Assembly: GCA_964540535.1 (NCBI GenBank)
Contig: CAZIMO010000004.1
Location: 62,001-126,000, forward strand
Length of the DNA stretch: 64,000 bases
Source of the DNA: Fimenecus sp964540535
Lineage (GTDB): Bacteria > Bacillota > Clostridia > Oscillospirales > Acutalibacteraceae
Reading direction: 5' to 3'
Positions within the stretch are counted from its first letter, which is position 1, and each line of letters starts with the position of its first letter. Position numbers and translations under genes: made by a program. The notes beneath the pieces were generated by a model that had not been told where the DNA came from, did no database searches, and saw only the letters and a program-made list of their open reading frames with translations. Below, one piece after another: positions 43,894-53,459 of this stretch.

Positions 43894-44582
43894 TACATAT
43901 TGTTCTTTTGCTTATACTCCATCTTTTTCCAATTTACAAATCCGTATATATCATTCACGAAAAATACAATAAAGCAGATTACTACTGATAAATATGATAT
44001 TTCAGCCATAGACGCTAATATCCACAAAATAATCAAGACTAAATCGTTCGCAGCGTAAGCCAATGCAAAATACGGACTTCTTCTGAATGTTAAATATACT
44101 GCTAAAAAGCTTGTTGTAACAGAAAGCGTACTCGGTATTATATTCGCTGTATTGAAATATCTCAAAATGAAATAGAATACAGCAGTCACAGCTACTGAAA
44201 GAACAATCATAAATGCGATTTCTTTTTTGGAAAGTCTGTTTACCTTGACTTCGGATTTATTGTTGTTATAAGGATTTTTAAGCCACGAAATAAGAGCGAA
44301 AAAAGCCATTGGCATTGTCATTCCCAAATATGTAATCATTTCGCCGTAATATGAAAATCCATATGAAATTATGCCGTAAAGAATACTGAAAACAATTGTT
44401 AAAAACTGACCGATTGGATTGCCTTTTGCGTTAAATATAAGAAATGTTGCACCGATAACCGACGCGACAAGCGTTAAATAGTTTTCTCTGTCAAAGATAC
44501 AGAACGAAACAGTAATTAGAAGAACAGATATCAGCCATAAGCATAACTCAAATTTCGTAAAATATCTCACAAGAGCTTTCAT
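43893..44582 (-). CDS. pnuC: Nicotinamide riboside transporter PnuC
   Basis: 229 residues with seven hydrophobic segments. NPIGQFLTIVFSILYG, GYGFSYYGEMITYLGMTMP-type segment and NDLVLIILWILA are typical of PnuC, which imports nicotinamide riboside for NAD synthesis. Ribosome site AGGAGG precedes the ATG. A terminator-like hairpin ends right before that site (44599-44652), so expression is probably controlled by attenuation or a riboswitch. NAD-related genes pncC and nadE are also in the window. Confidence 0.92.
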   Translation of the reverse strand: MKALVRYFTKFELCLWLISVLLITVSFCIFDRENYLTLVASVIGATFLIFNAKGNPIGQFLTIVFSILYGIISYGFSYYGEMITYLGMTMPMAFFALISWLKNPYNNNKSEVKVNRLSKKEIAFMIVLSVAVTAVFYFILRYFNTANIIPSTLSVTTSFLAVYLTFRRSPYFALAYAANDLVLIILWILASMAEISYLSVVICFIVFFVNDIYGFVNWKKMEYKQKNNM

Positions 44583-44598
44583 ATTTCCTCCTAAACTG

Positions 44599-44690
44599 AA
44601 AAAACACCCGTTTGATATGTCTTCAAAGACCTAACGACATATCAAGCGGATGCTTTGCATCACACTACCCGGTGGCAGCTACATATTTTT
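44599..44690 (-). promoter_or_regulatory. pnuC leader: attenuator with a candidate NAD-type riboswitch aptamer
   Basis: On the minus strand the leader begins right after the BSH stop. CTGCC-ACCG-GGTAG and GATGC-AAA-GCATC are small stems. GCATC overlaps the left arm of a strong hairpin, CATCCG..TGATATGTC with GACATATCA..CGGGTG, followed by TTTTTT. The overlap gives a choice between an anti-terminator and a terminator. Its place before pnuC suggests an NAD+-II (pnuC motif) aptamer, but I could not verify the consensus. Confidence 0.45.
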
Positions 44691-45660
44691 AATTTTGATA
44701 ATTTATCTGCTGTTTGCTGACAATATTATATATTATGAGTCCGTTTCTGTCAAGATTTTCACGGTTCAAATCCACTGCGGAAATCTGGCTGTTTTCATAG
44801 GTTTTATAATAATATATCCCCTTATCCGTATTACAGCAGGATGAATACGAAGTGATTTCAAAAGAATCACCAACACGGACACAGCCTCTTGTTTGGGCAA
44901 CAGAATCAAGAATGTGAAAAAACTGACTTATACTTTCATTTTCTGACTCACCGCATACAGAATTAAGCCTTGTGAAGGCTCCTCTTACAAACCGTGACAT
45001 TGAGGATAAATCACCGGGCATTCCGAGCGCACCTAATCCCCTGCTGTATTTATAAAAATCAAATCCCTCGGCAAATCTGGTTTCTGGGTCTTCACGAGTA
45101 AGGCTCATATAATTATTCAAATTGAACATTTGCATCGGAAATTGAGGATTGTTTGTGAGAATATGAACAGGATTATAATAAACCTTCAGCCCCTCTTCAA
45201 CACATTCAACTGTAATTGAATAATCTCGGTCAGAAATCATCCAATGAAGCGGTGACGAATGAAATTCTTCGTTAAAATCCATAGCTATAATATTTGTTTT
45301 TTCAAGCAGTTCTCTTGCTTCGTCAACACTTGCGCAATTGCCCAAAACCCACGGTATCATCTCAAACACACCGATATTATGTTTGTCTTCTGACGGATCT
45401 TGATATTTTGCACTTTCAGCAAAAAGCAAACCTGCCATTGAAAGACCTTTTTCATTTGTGGCATCAAAATAAAGCGGATAGCTGTCAGCAACAACTGCCG
45501 TACCGATTATCGCATAATGGTTTTCTTTTGGCTTTTCCAGCTTAAAATTAAAGGGATATTTTCGTGGTGTAATAACAATCTTTTCACCGTAAGCACACTC
45601 AACATCAAGATTTCGCCCGAAATAATGGTCTTTGGATTGAAATGATATTGCCGTACACAT
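44689..45660 (-). CDS. Choloylglycine hydrolase family (bile-salt-hydrolase type)
   Basis: The start is set at the ATG at 45660 because the family needs Cys2 as N-terminal nucleophile (MCTAISF). Arg16 and Asp19 (FGRNLDVECAYGE), the NEKGL Asn, LTNNPQF Asn and FVRGAF Arg complete the Ntn-hydrolase set. NLDVECAYGEKIVITPR follows the BSH rather than the penicillin-V-acylase style. It cuts amide bonds, probably glycine or taurine from bile acids. It has no signal peptide. It lies 41 bases after an MFS transporter gene, a probable partner for substrate or product. Confidence 0.9.
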   Translation of the reverse strand: MCTAISFQSKDHYFGRNLDVECAYGEKIVITPRKYPFNFKLEKPKENHYAIIGTAVVADSYPLYFDATNEKGLSMAGLLFAESAKYQDPSEDKHNIGVFEMIPWVLGNCASVDEARELLEKTNIIAMDFNEEFHSSPLHWMISDRDYSITVECVEEGLKVYYNPVHILTNNPQFPMQMFNLNNYMSLTREDPETRFAEGFDFYKYSRGLGALGMPGDLSSMSRFVRGAFTRLNSVCGESENESISQFFHILDSVAQTRGCVRVGDSFEITSYSSCCNTDKGIYYYKTYENSQISAVDLNRENLDRNGLIIYNIVSKQQINYQN

Positions 45661-45701
45661 AATAATCACAACCTTTTTTGTTTATTATGTGTAAAAATTT
45701 T

Positions 45702-46862
45702 TCATTTAAGCTTTTTTATTGTAATTTCATTAAATGTAAAAAGACATACACAGAAAGCGAGAAGCACAAAGGGAGTAATTACAAAAGTGGTTGCAGTTGC
45801 GGTAAATCCGAAAATCAACTGAACAGCAAAGCCTATCGCATATGCACCGCCCATATGAAATCCTGTTATATCTGCTGAATATTTACTTCCGAAACGAGCC
45901 GGCACGCTGTGAAGAATACTCGGAAATATGGGACCGAAACCAATACCAATGAAAAGTAATCCGAAATATGAAGCGCTGCCCAAAGGTAATGCAAGCAGAA
46001 CCATACCCGCAAATGCAACCGCAATTCCGCCGCGTATCATAGTATTATCTGACGCTTTTATTGAAATAAAGCCCGAAATTACTCTTCCAAGCATAATTCC
46101 GCCGTAATACAGTGAAATCCATTTTGCCGCTTCATTTGGCGCTAAAGTGTAAACATTAACAAGATAAGAAGCGCCCCAAGTTCCTATAAGGAACTCCATA
46201 CTGCAATAAATTCCCTGCGACAGTATGCTTGTGATAACTCCTCTGATTTTAAGAAGTTCAAAAAATGTTTTATTATGCGACTCCTGTTTTTCTTCGGTTA
46301 TTTCTGAATTTTTTTCAACTGAACGCCATTTTTTGATTGCCGTTAAGATAACAAATGCAATAGCGAGCTGAATGATTGCAATTACTCGGTAGCCGTTTCG
46401 CCACGAGCCTGTTTCTCCTGTCAAGAAAAATGACATAATAATTGGACTTACTGTTACGCCCACGCCCCAAAATGCGTGAAGCCAATTCATATGGCGCGCT
46501 TCGTAATGCAGAGAAACGAAATTATTAAGACCCGTATCAATAGCACCCGCACCGTAGCCGAGAATTACCGCACCAATCATCATAACAACAATATTGGGAG
46601 CAAAGCTCATACAAATAAGACCTATGACAGTTAATAAAGTTGATACAAAGGTTACGGTTGCAGTTCCGAATTTTCTGATAAGCTTACCTGCGACAAAGCT
46701 TACACTGCCCGTGCAGACACCCGTTATTATGCTGTAAAAAGACGCAAAATTCTCGTTTATTCCGAAATCTGTATGTACAACAGGCCAAGCTACGCCGAAT
46801 ATTGAATCGGGCAGTCCCAAAGAAATAAATACAATATAAATTACAACTAAAATAAAAGTCAT
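45702..46862 (-). CDS. MFS transporter, co-transcribed with the choloylglycine hydrolase
   Basis: 386 residues, about 12 membrane segments. GLPDSIFGVAWPVV and GAGAIDTGLNNFVSLHY, HAFWGVGVTVSPI are typical of a sugar/fosmidomycin-like MFS branch; the substrate cannot be told. Its place directly before the BSH-type gene suggests transport of conjugated or free bile acids or a related amide, but this is inference from position. It is divergent from the FliB-like gene across 135 bases of AT-rich DNA. Confidence 0.85.
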   Translation of the reverse strand: MTFILVVIYIVFISLGLPDSIFGVAWPVVHTDFGINENFASFYSIITGVCTGSVSFVAGKLIRKFGTATVTFVSTLLTVIGLICMSFAPNIVVMMIGAVILGYGAGAIDTGLNNFVSLHYEARHMNWLHAFWGVGVTVSPIIMSFFLTGETGSWRNGYRVIAIIQLAIAFVILTAIKKWRSVEKNSEITEEKQESHNKTFFELLKIRGVITSILSQGIYCSMEFLIGTWGASYLVNVYTLAPNEAAKWISLYYGGIMLGRVISGFISIKASDNTMIRGGIAVAFAGMVLLALPLGSASYFGLLFIGIGFGPIFPSILHSVPARFGSKYSADITGFHMGGAYAIGFAVQLIFGFTATATTFVITPFVLLAFCVCLFTFNEITIKKLK

Positions 46863-47030
46863 ATTAACACTCCAAAACAGATTTTATTGATAGTAACATA
46901 AACGAATTATACTTTCAAGAAGAAAAAATGAATACCAATATATTTATAAAAATATAAAAAATCCAGAAAATTCTTATATTGAAAACAAAGGTAAACTGTG
47001 ATATTCTTTTTTATAAACGGGGTGATGTTA

Positions 47031-47972
47031 ATGAAGCTTATTGCGCCTAATTATTATAAAAAATTCCGGTGTATTGCAGATGAATGCCGTCATAGTTGTT
47101 GTATCGGCTGGGAAATTGACATTGATGACGGTACATTTGAGAAATACAAGGCCGTAAAAGGCGACTTCGGTAAAAAATTAAAAGACGGTATTGAATTTGC
47201 TGACAGCATTGCCTGCTTTAAGCTTGACGGCGATGAAAGATGTCCGTTTTTAAATAAAAAAAATTTGTGTGATATTATTCTCAACCTCGGTGAGGATTTT
47301 CTCTGTCAAATTTGCAATGACCACCCACGATTTCGTAATTTTTATAGCGGAGCCACTGAAATAGGAATTGGACTTTGCTGTGAGTCGGCGGCAGAAATTA
47401 TAATAAGTCAAAAAGAAAAGGTAACGCTTGAAGTTATTGAAGACAATAATGAGAATGACGAATACAGTGAAGAAGAAGCTTCTTTTATTGAATTCAGAAA
47501 CAAGCTTTTTAATATTTTGCAAAACAGATTTATTGCAGTTGATAAGAGAATAGAAGAATTTTTAATTAGCTGTAACGGCAAATACATTGACAACAGCTTA
47601 AATACAACTGTAAATTTTCTTTTAAGTTTAGAAAGACTTGACAGCAAATGGACAGAGATTTTAAATGAAATCAAGGATATGCAGGATTTTACAAGCGTTC
47701 AGCTCCCCTCTTATTTTGATACTGTTGCAGAACAGTTACTTGTATATTTTGCATACCGGCATTTAAGCGGATATTTAGATGACGGCAGACTTTCACAGCG
47801 GTCCTGTTTGATTGTGTTCAGTTATAAAATAATTGAAATGCTATGCAAGTATCATATTAAAAAATACGGTGAAATTACATATAGCTATATTGCAGAATAT
47901 GCCCGTCTTTATTCTTCTGAAATTGAGTATTCCGAAGAAAATATTGAAGCAATTTTAGAAAAATTCCGATAA
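47031..47972 (+). CDS. FliB-like Cys-rich protein (flagellin lysine N-methylase family)
   Basis: About 313 residues; the ATG at 47031 has GGGG eight bases upstream. N-terminal motifs ADECRHSCCIGWEIDID, CPFLNKKNLCDI and CQICNDHPRFRNF form the Cys clusters of the FliB/YkgJ-like family. Members methylate flagellin lysines in Enterobacteria; in Clostridia many homologues sit away from flagellar genes. No flagellar gene is seen within the window, so the true substrate is open. A bidirectional terminator follows. Confidence 0.85.
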   Translation: MKLIAPNYYKKFRCIADECRHSCCIGWEIDIDDGTFEKYKAVKGDFGKKLKDGIEFADSIACFKLDGDERCPFLNKKNLCDIILNLGEDFLCQICNDHPRFRNFYSGATEIGIGLCCESAAEIIISQKEKVTLEVIEDNNENDEYSEEEASFIEFRNKLFNILQNRFIAVDKRIEEFLISCNGKYIDNSLNTTVNFLLSLERLDSKWTEILNEIKDMQDFTSVQLPSYFDTVAEQLLVYFAYRHLSGYLDDGRLSQRSCLIVFSYKIIEMLCKYHIKKYGEITYSYIAEYARLYSSEIEYSEENIEAILEKFR

Positions 47973-47974
47973 AA

Positions 47975-48005
47975 ATCCCCGATAGCATAAACTATCGGGG
48001 ATAAA
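47975..48005. terminator. Bidirectional terminator between the FliB-like and subtilase genes
   Basis: ATCCCCGATAG and CTATCGGGGAT, an 11-bp stem flanked by A/T runs. Confidence 0.85.
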
Positions 48006-48008
48006 ATT

Positions 48009-51000
48009 TTATTCGGTTTCTGCCATTTCAGAAATCATACGCAAAATTGTACGCACATCAATAAGAGAAATTTTTCCGTCTTTATTCATATCGGCAGACA
48101 GAGTTTGCAGTTCGTTTAGTTCTTGAGTACCCGAAATATTTTTCAAGGCAATTCGCGCGTCAATAAGAGAGATTTTTCCGTCATCATTTATATCGCCCAA
48201 AACATAATCAAGAACTAATGAAGAAATTGCATCTCTAATTGCCTGTATGTGTTGGCTGATTAAATCCTGCTGTGCTAAAGAATAACCGGATATATCTTTT
48301 GACAAGAGCTTATCAAGAACCGAAAGAGATTTTTCAGTATAAAGCTCACGGTCTATCGCATTCGCCTCTTCAACCGTCAAATTGTAGTCGGAATAATCAG
48401 CATCTTGATATTCAAGAATATTTGTAACAGGCTCTGTTATGATTTCGCTTTGATTTACACCGTCGTCACTTATAATAATGCAATAATAACTTACTGCATT
48501 ATCATCTCTTGCGGGCTCATAATAAAAATCAGTTGCACCCTCAATTGCAGTGCCGTTCTCATTTGAAACGGTATCGTTTTTATACCATTGATATGTGCAG
48601 TTAAAGCCGATTGCATAGGTGAAAATGTATTTTTCGTCAATACTAACACTTTCAGATGTTTTGCAAATCATTGCAGGAACATCAACAAATTCTTTAGAAT
48701 TTTCTCCTGCAAACTTAGAAGCTAAAGTATTCTCATATCCGTACACAACAAATTCGGTTTGAGGAATTGAAGCAGTAATTTCAACAAGGGTTGAGGGCAA
48801 AACCAATCCCATTAAAGTATTGGGAAGACTTTCGATTGTTTCAACTGCATTAAACTGAACATATTTCAACGAAGAATTATTAAACGCATTTTTATTTACT
48901 GTTTTTACCGCAGGAAGATAAATTGATGTTAAAGAACTGCACTTTGAAAGAACATTTGCCTTTAACTCATTCAGAGCGGGCATATAAAGGAATTGGAGGT
49001 TAGAGCAGTTCATAAAGCACGCTGAACCAACCTCTGTTGCCTTTGGCAGGAACGCATATTTCAGCGAAGTGATACCTGTAAAGGCATAATTGCCCACTGT
49101 CTCGGCATTATCAAAGGACACTTTTTCTAATGCAACAGCCTGAAAAGCGTAATTGCCGATTGAAGAAGCGTTCGGTATACTAACATTAGTCAATGAAGTA
49201 CAGTTTTTAAATGCATTTAACGGAATTGCGGTTACTGACGATAATTCAACTTTTTCAAACTTTGCGCATTTTTCAAACGCACTTGTTCCTAAAGTTTTAA
49301 GACTTGGCAAATTAACTGATACGACATCAGAATTTCTGAAAGCATAGTTACCCAATGCTGTAAGCTTTTCATTATTTATTATGCCGATACCGCTTGCGTT
49401 TTCAAATGCGGAAACACCGATTACTTCTGCATTTGTCAAATCTACATTTTTAAGATTTTTGCAACCGTAAAATGCTTTATCGCTTATATTTTTTACTTTT
49501 TCAAATGAAAAATCAGAAATAGAGCTGTTAGCAAAAGCACTGATATTTATATGGGTAAGTCCCTCACCCTTAACAAATTCAAGATTGGTACAGTCTTGGA
49601 ATGCCTCAACACCTATATGGGTTGCAGTTGACGGAAGAACAACTGAATGAATTTTTGTATTACCCTTAAAAGCCGATGAGCCAACTCCCCTAACTACTTT
49701 ACCCTGTATTGTATCAGGCACAATGAGGTCGGTTTCACTGCCGACATACCCTGTAATCATACCTGAACTGTTAATATCATACAAATCGGCTTCGCTGTCA
49801 TTTCGACGGTTATATTTCATTATAACAGCAGGACTTACGGATTTACCTTCGGCAACTGCAATAGCCGCCACTGTAGTATCAACAGAAATTGAAATAGCAC
49901 TTGTATATGCAGTTGCATTCAAAAGTTCAGCTTGAAGATTTTTATTTATGTCAAAGCTACCGTCAAGTTCTTTTTCAATTTTAACATAAAGAATTTTTGC
50001 ATTTTCTTCAAGACAGCTAATTGAAAGATTAAATGAATTTACAAAATCTGTGCTTTCAACACTGAATATAGGCTCTACTGTTCTGGGCTTGCTCTCAAAA
50101 ATATTTTTAATATACAAAAGACCTGCGCCGAATTTATTAGTGCCGCTGTCATCTTTTATTTTAATAGCATGCTTCTCTATAAATTCTTTTATTTCATAAT
50201 TATTTTTTTCTTTATATATTGAACGGACATTAGCGACAGCCGCCGACACCTGCGGAGTTGCCATAGATGTTCCGCTCATTGAAACATAAGTATTATTAAG
50301 ATACGCGCTTATAACATCATCACCGGGAGCGGCAATATCAATAGGTCCGTTATAATTTGAATATTTTGAAAGCTTGTGGTCTTTAGTAGTGGCACTTACT
50401 GTTATAGCAGAGTCAATACAAGCAGGCGTATAAGTTTTTTTAGTAAGATCAACACCTTTATTACCTGCCGCAACGACCACATTGATACCCTTTTCAACTG
50501 CATTGTTGACAGAATCGGTCATTGCTTGGCTCTCGCCCTCCGCAGTAAAGCTCATATTGATAACATTTACTTTTTCTTCTACTGCAAGGTCAATGGCAAC
50601 AACAATGGAACTGAGTGTGCCTTTACCCTCGCTGTTCAAAACCTTATACGGTTTAATTTTAACATTTTTAAGTGAATTATCTACAATAATACCTGCAACA
50701 TGAGTACCATGCCCGAAATCATCTTCTACGCTATTTTCGGCACCGGATGTACTGCAATTGACAAAGTTATCAATAAGTCTGCCTTCAAACATTTCGTGGT
50801 CAGTGTCAATACCACTGTCAAGTACTGCAACAACTACATCAACAAGTTTAGTTTCGGCAAGCTTACTTTTGATAGCATCAAAGCCAATCTCTTTTGTATT
50901 CCAAGAGTCAACTTTATCTTTTACTTCAACAAAAACTTCTGTTTCAACACCGAGATCCTCTGACGGAGTAACCTCTTTGATTTCTGATTCCTGTGTTTTA

Positions 51001-51512
51001 TAGACCAAATCCGGTTCAACATATTCAATAGTATCAAGTGACAAGTAATATTTATATGCCGATACTGTATCTTCGACAGAACCGTACTGCAAAATGTACA
51101 TATCATTATAACCGCTTACACAGTCAATTGCACCGCAGTTATCAATTTCATTTTTCGATTTTACTATCAACCGTTTTAATTCAAATGCGTTATCGGGCAA
51201 CCTCTCAATATATTCCGAATTATTATTCTCGGCTTCATTTACATCTTCAGCTTCGGCAAAAGAAGAAGCAGATATCTGTTGTGAATATGCAATCGGAAAA
51301 TAATCGGTTATTTCACTTAATAAATCGGGATTTGAAATTTTATTGCTTTTATTATTTGCATTGTCATATATGCGAATCATATTATTAAGACTGCTTGCAA
51401 AAGCGGTAAGGTCACTGTTCACAGGAACGGTTTGAGCCACAGCAACAAACCCTGTGGAAAGCGAAGTAACCATTAAAATAAAAGCTATTAAAACAGAGAA
51501 AATGCGTTTCAA
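48009..51512 (-). CDS. Secreted subtilase with leucine-rich repeats and a dockerin
   Basis: 1,167 residues. Signal peptide 1-27, inhibitor-like propeptide about 100-175, then an S8 peptidase with Asp232 (LDSGIDTDH), His268 (FGHGTHVAG) and Ser416 (SGTSMATP). Next a Fn3/chitobiase-like domain about 480-570, BspA-type leucine-rich repeats about 590-930 (IGVEAFQDCTNLE and similar), an Ig-like part and a C-terminal dockerin with two calcium loops (GDINDDGKISLIDAR, ADMNKDGKISLIDVR). It would be secreted and held by a cohesin; an anchored cohesin is encoded at 25312-26040. The LRR region suggests binding to a protein target. Confidence 0.93.
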   Translation of the reverse strand: MKRIFSVLIAFILMVTSLSTGFVAVAQTVPVNSDLTAFASSLNNMIRIYDNANNKSNKISNPDLLSEITDYFPIAYSQQISASSFAEAEDVNEAENNNSEYIERLPDNAFELKRLIVKSKNEIDNCGAIDCVSGYNDMYILQYGSVEDTVSAYKYYLSLDTIEYVEPDLVYKTQESEIKEVTPSEDLGVETEVFVEVKDKVDSWNTKEIGFDAIKSKLAETKLVDVVVAVLDSGIDTDHEMFEGRLIDNFVNCSTSGAENSVEDDFGHGTHVAGIIVDNSLKNVKIKPYKVLNSEGKGTLSSIVVAIDLAVEEKVNVINMSFTAEGESQAMTDSVNNAVEKGINVVVAAGNKGVDLTKKTYTPACIDSAITVSATTKDHKLSKYSNYNGPIDIAAPGDDVISAYLNNTYVSMSGTSMATPQVSAAVANVRSIYKEKNNYEIKEFIEKHAIKIKDDSGTNKFGAGLLYIKNIFESKPRTVEPIFSVESTDFVNSFNLSISCLEENAKILYVKIEKELDGSFDINKNLQAELLNATAYTSAISISVDTTVAAIAVAEGKSVSPAVIMKYNRRNDSEADLYDINSSGMITGYVGSETDLIVPDTIQGKVVRGVGSSAFKGNTKIHSVVLPSTATHIGVEAFQDCTNLEFVKGEGLTHINISAFANSSISDFSFEKVKNISDKAFYGCKNLKNVDLTNAEVIGVSAFENASGIGIINNEKLTALGNYAFRNSDVVSVNLPSLKTLGTSAFEKCAKFEKVELSSVTAIPLNAFKNCTSLTNVSIPNASSIGNYAFQAVALEKVSFDNAETVGNYAFTGITSLKYAFLPKATEVGSACFMNCSNLQFLYMPALNELKANVLSKCSSLTSIYLPAVKTVNKNAFNNSSLKYVQFNAVETIESLPNTLMGLVLPSTLVEITASIPQTEFVVYGYENTLASKFAGENSKEFVDVPAMICKTSESVSIDEKYIFTYAIGFNCTYQWYKNDTVSNENGTAIEGATDFYYEPARDDNAVSYYCIIISDDGVNQSEIITEPVTNILEYQDADYSDYNLTVEEANAIDRELYTEKSLSVLDKLLSKDISGYSLAQQDLISQHIQAIRDAISSLVLDYVLGDINDDGKISLIDARIALKNISGTQELNELQTLSADMNKDGKISLIDVRTILRMISEMAETE

Positions 51513-51525
51513 CCTTGAACACTCC

Positions 51526-51538
51526 CAACACAGTGTTG
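51526..51538 (-). promoter_or_regulatory. Palindrome overlapping the subtilase transcription start
   Basis: CAACAC-A-GTGTTG, a perfect 13-base palindrome about 12 bases after the -10 box. The half-site GTGTTG recurs beside the -35 box, so a regulator may bind here. Confidence 0.4.
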
Positions 51539-51550
51539 ATTATGTTTTTT

Positions 51551-51579
51551 ATTATACTACTCCAATTTTAAAAATTCAA
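51551..51579 (-). promoter_or_regulatory. Promoter of the subtilase gene
   Basis: Minus strand TTGAAT, 17 bases, TATAAT; close to sigma-A consensus. Confidence 0.7.
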
Positions 51580-51600
51580 CACTATGTATAATAAAAATGA

Positions 51601-51643
51601 AAAAATTTCATAGCAATTCAACACGACAGGCTAAATTGCTATG
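51601..51643 (-). terminator. Terminator of the fucose operon
   Basis: CATAGCAATT and AATTGCTATG form a perfect 10-bp stem, followed on the minus strand by AAATTTTTTC. Confidence 0.75.
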
Positions 51644-51653
51644 AGAATTTCAA

Positions 51654-53438
51654 TTATTTATAAATCGGACCGTAATTTTGGCAGGCACGGAAATCTGCTG
51701 ACTGTTTATCTTCAGTACCGAATGCAGACCAAGCGTGCGGGCGGAAAATCTTTTCGTCATCGACATTGTGCATATTAACAGGAATACGCAACATTGATGC
51801 AAGTGTGATTAAATCTGCACCAACATGACCGTAAACAGTAACACCGTGGTTTGCACCCCAATTCGCCATAACGCTGTAAACATCGCGAAAAGCACCCTCG
51901 CCTGTAAGACGCGGAACAAACCAAGTTGTAGGCCATGACGGGTCGGTTCTCTTATCAATAGTATTATGAATTTCATCGGGCAAATCAACAGTATATCCTT
52001 CTGCCAGCTGAAGAACAGGACCAATGCCGTCAACAACATTAACTCTCAGCATTGTTACAGGCATTTGTGCACTGCAACGGAAATGGCTTGAATATCCGCC
52101 GCCTCTGAAATATTCATAATTTGCTCTGCACCAATCAGTTGCGTCAAGACAGGCTTTAATATCGTTTTCTGTCATTTCCCAGAAAGGCTTCATGCAACCT
52201 TCGCCTTTATTATTTTTAGCTGCACCGCTTCCGTCAAGAGCCGTAGCACCGGAATTGATAAGATGAATAAATCCGTCTTTTGCAACTCCGTCCGGTCGAA
52301 CACCTGTTACACGCTCGCAAGCATCGGGACTCCAATAAGTACGGACATCATGAAAGCAAGGGGCGGAATGGGAAACCAGTGTACCGAGCATCATTGATAC
52401 ACCATTAAGAGTATCGTTTTCAGTCGCAAAAGGAGTTGGCATTTTTGCACCGTTCCAGTCAAAAGTAGACGCCATAATAGCTTCTGTAAAGTCAGCATTC
52501 GGTAACCAGTCAGTCCAATTGCGTTGACCCTGAAAACCGCCTGCAACAGCATTTTTACCGAGTGCTTCTTCGTGCCAGCCCATTTTGTCAAGCTTTTCGT
52601 TTCCGTAAAGAATGTCACGCATAACCATAGTCATCTTGGTGACAAATTCCCAATCCTTATCAGCAGGAACTACTTTTGATTTTCTGATAATTTCGGGTAA
52701 ATCCTTACCTTCATTAAGGTCAAAGCCTTCTTTGCAGTTCTCTTTAACCCATGCAAGAGCCTTTTCATATTCATCGTGGTCATATATTTCAAGAGTAATT
52801 CGACGAACGATTTCAGTCATATCAACCCATTCGGCACGGATACCAAAATACTTTTGGAACATATCTGCATTGCAATATGATCCTGCAATACCCATAGCAA
52901 CACCGCCGAGATTAACATATGCCTTATTCTTCATCCAGCCCACTGCGACTGCTGATTTTGCAAAACGGAGAATTTTCTCTGCAACATCAGCAGGAACTGT
53001 TGTATCAGTCATATCTTGAACATCTCTGCCGTAGATAGAGAATGCAGGAAGTCCTTTTTGTGCAAATGCCGCCATAACCGCCGCAAGATAAACAGCGCCG
53101 GGACGCTCTGTACCGTTAAATCCCCAAACTGCCTTAATTGTTTGAGGGTCCATATCAAAAGTTTCAGAGCCATAGCACCAACAAGGAGTAACTGACAAGG
53201 TTGCAACCACATTTTCATTGGCAAACTGCTCAGCGCACTTTGCTGCTTCAGCTCCGCCGCCGATAGTTGTATTGCTGATTACGCACTGAACAGGTGTTCC
53301 GTCGGGATAACGGAGATTTGACTCAATAAGCTCTTTAGCAGACTTTGCCATACCCATTGTTTGTACTTCAAGACCCTCGCGAACACCGCCCCAACGGCCG
53401 TCAATAGTAGGTCTTATACCTATTTTAGGATAATTCAT
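51654..53438 (-). CDS. fucI: L-fucose isomerase
   Basis: 594 residues, the family length. It carries the trimeric ketol-isomerase layout: IRPTIDGRWGGVREGLE at the start, then the Glu/Asp/His metal-site region around NSGATALDGSGA and GGGYSSHFRCSAQMPVTMLR. It converts L-fucose to L-fuculose with Mn2+. It is the last gene of the fuc operon, 21 bases after the kinase, and ends before a terminator. An AAATATGGGAGG ribosome site precedes the ATG. Confidence 0.96.
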   Translation of the reverse strand: MNYPKIGIRPTIDGRWGGVREGLEVQTMGMAKSAKELIESNLRYPDGTPVQCVISNTTIGGGAEAAKCAEQFANENVVATLSVTPCWCYGSETFDMDPQTIKAVWGFNGTERPGAVYLAAVMAAFAQKGLPAFSIYGRDVQDMTDTTVPADVAEKILRFAKSAVAVGWMKNKAYVNLGGVAMGIAGSYCNADMFQKYFGIRAEWVDMTEIVRRITLEIYDHDEYEKALAWVKENCKEGFDLNEGKDLPEIIRKSKVVPADKDWEFVTKMTMVMRDILYGNEKLDKMGWHEEALGKNAVAGGFQGQRNWTDWLPNADFTEAIMASTFDWNGAKMPTPFATENDTLNGVSMMLGTLVSHSAPCFHDVRTYWSPDACERVTGVRPDGVAKDGFIHLINSGATALDGSGAAKNNKGEGCMKPFWEMTENDIKACLDATDWCRANYEYFRGGGYSSHFRCSAQMPVTMLRVNVVDGIGPVLQLAEGYTVDLPDEIHNTIDKRTDPSWPTTWFVPRLTGEGAFRDVYSVMANWGANHGVTVYGHVGADLITLASMLRIPVNMHNVDDEKIFRPHAWSAFGTEDKQSADFRACQNYGPIYK

Positions 53439-53459
53439 AAAATTTGCCTCCCATATTTT

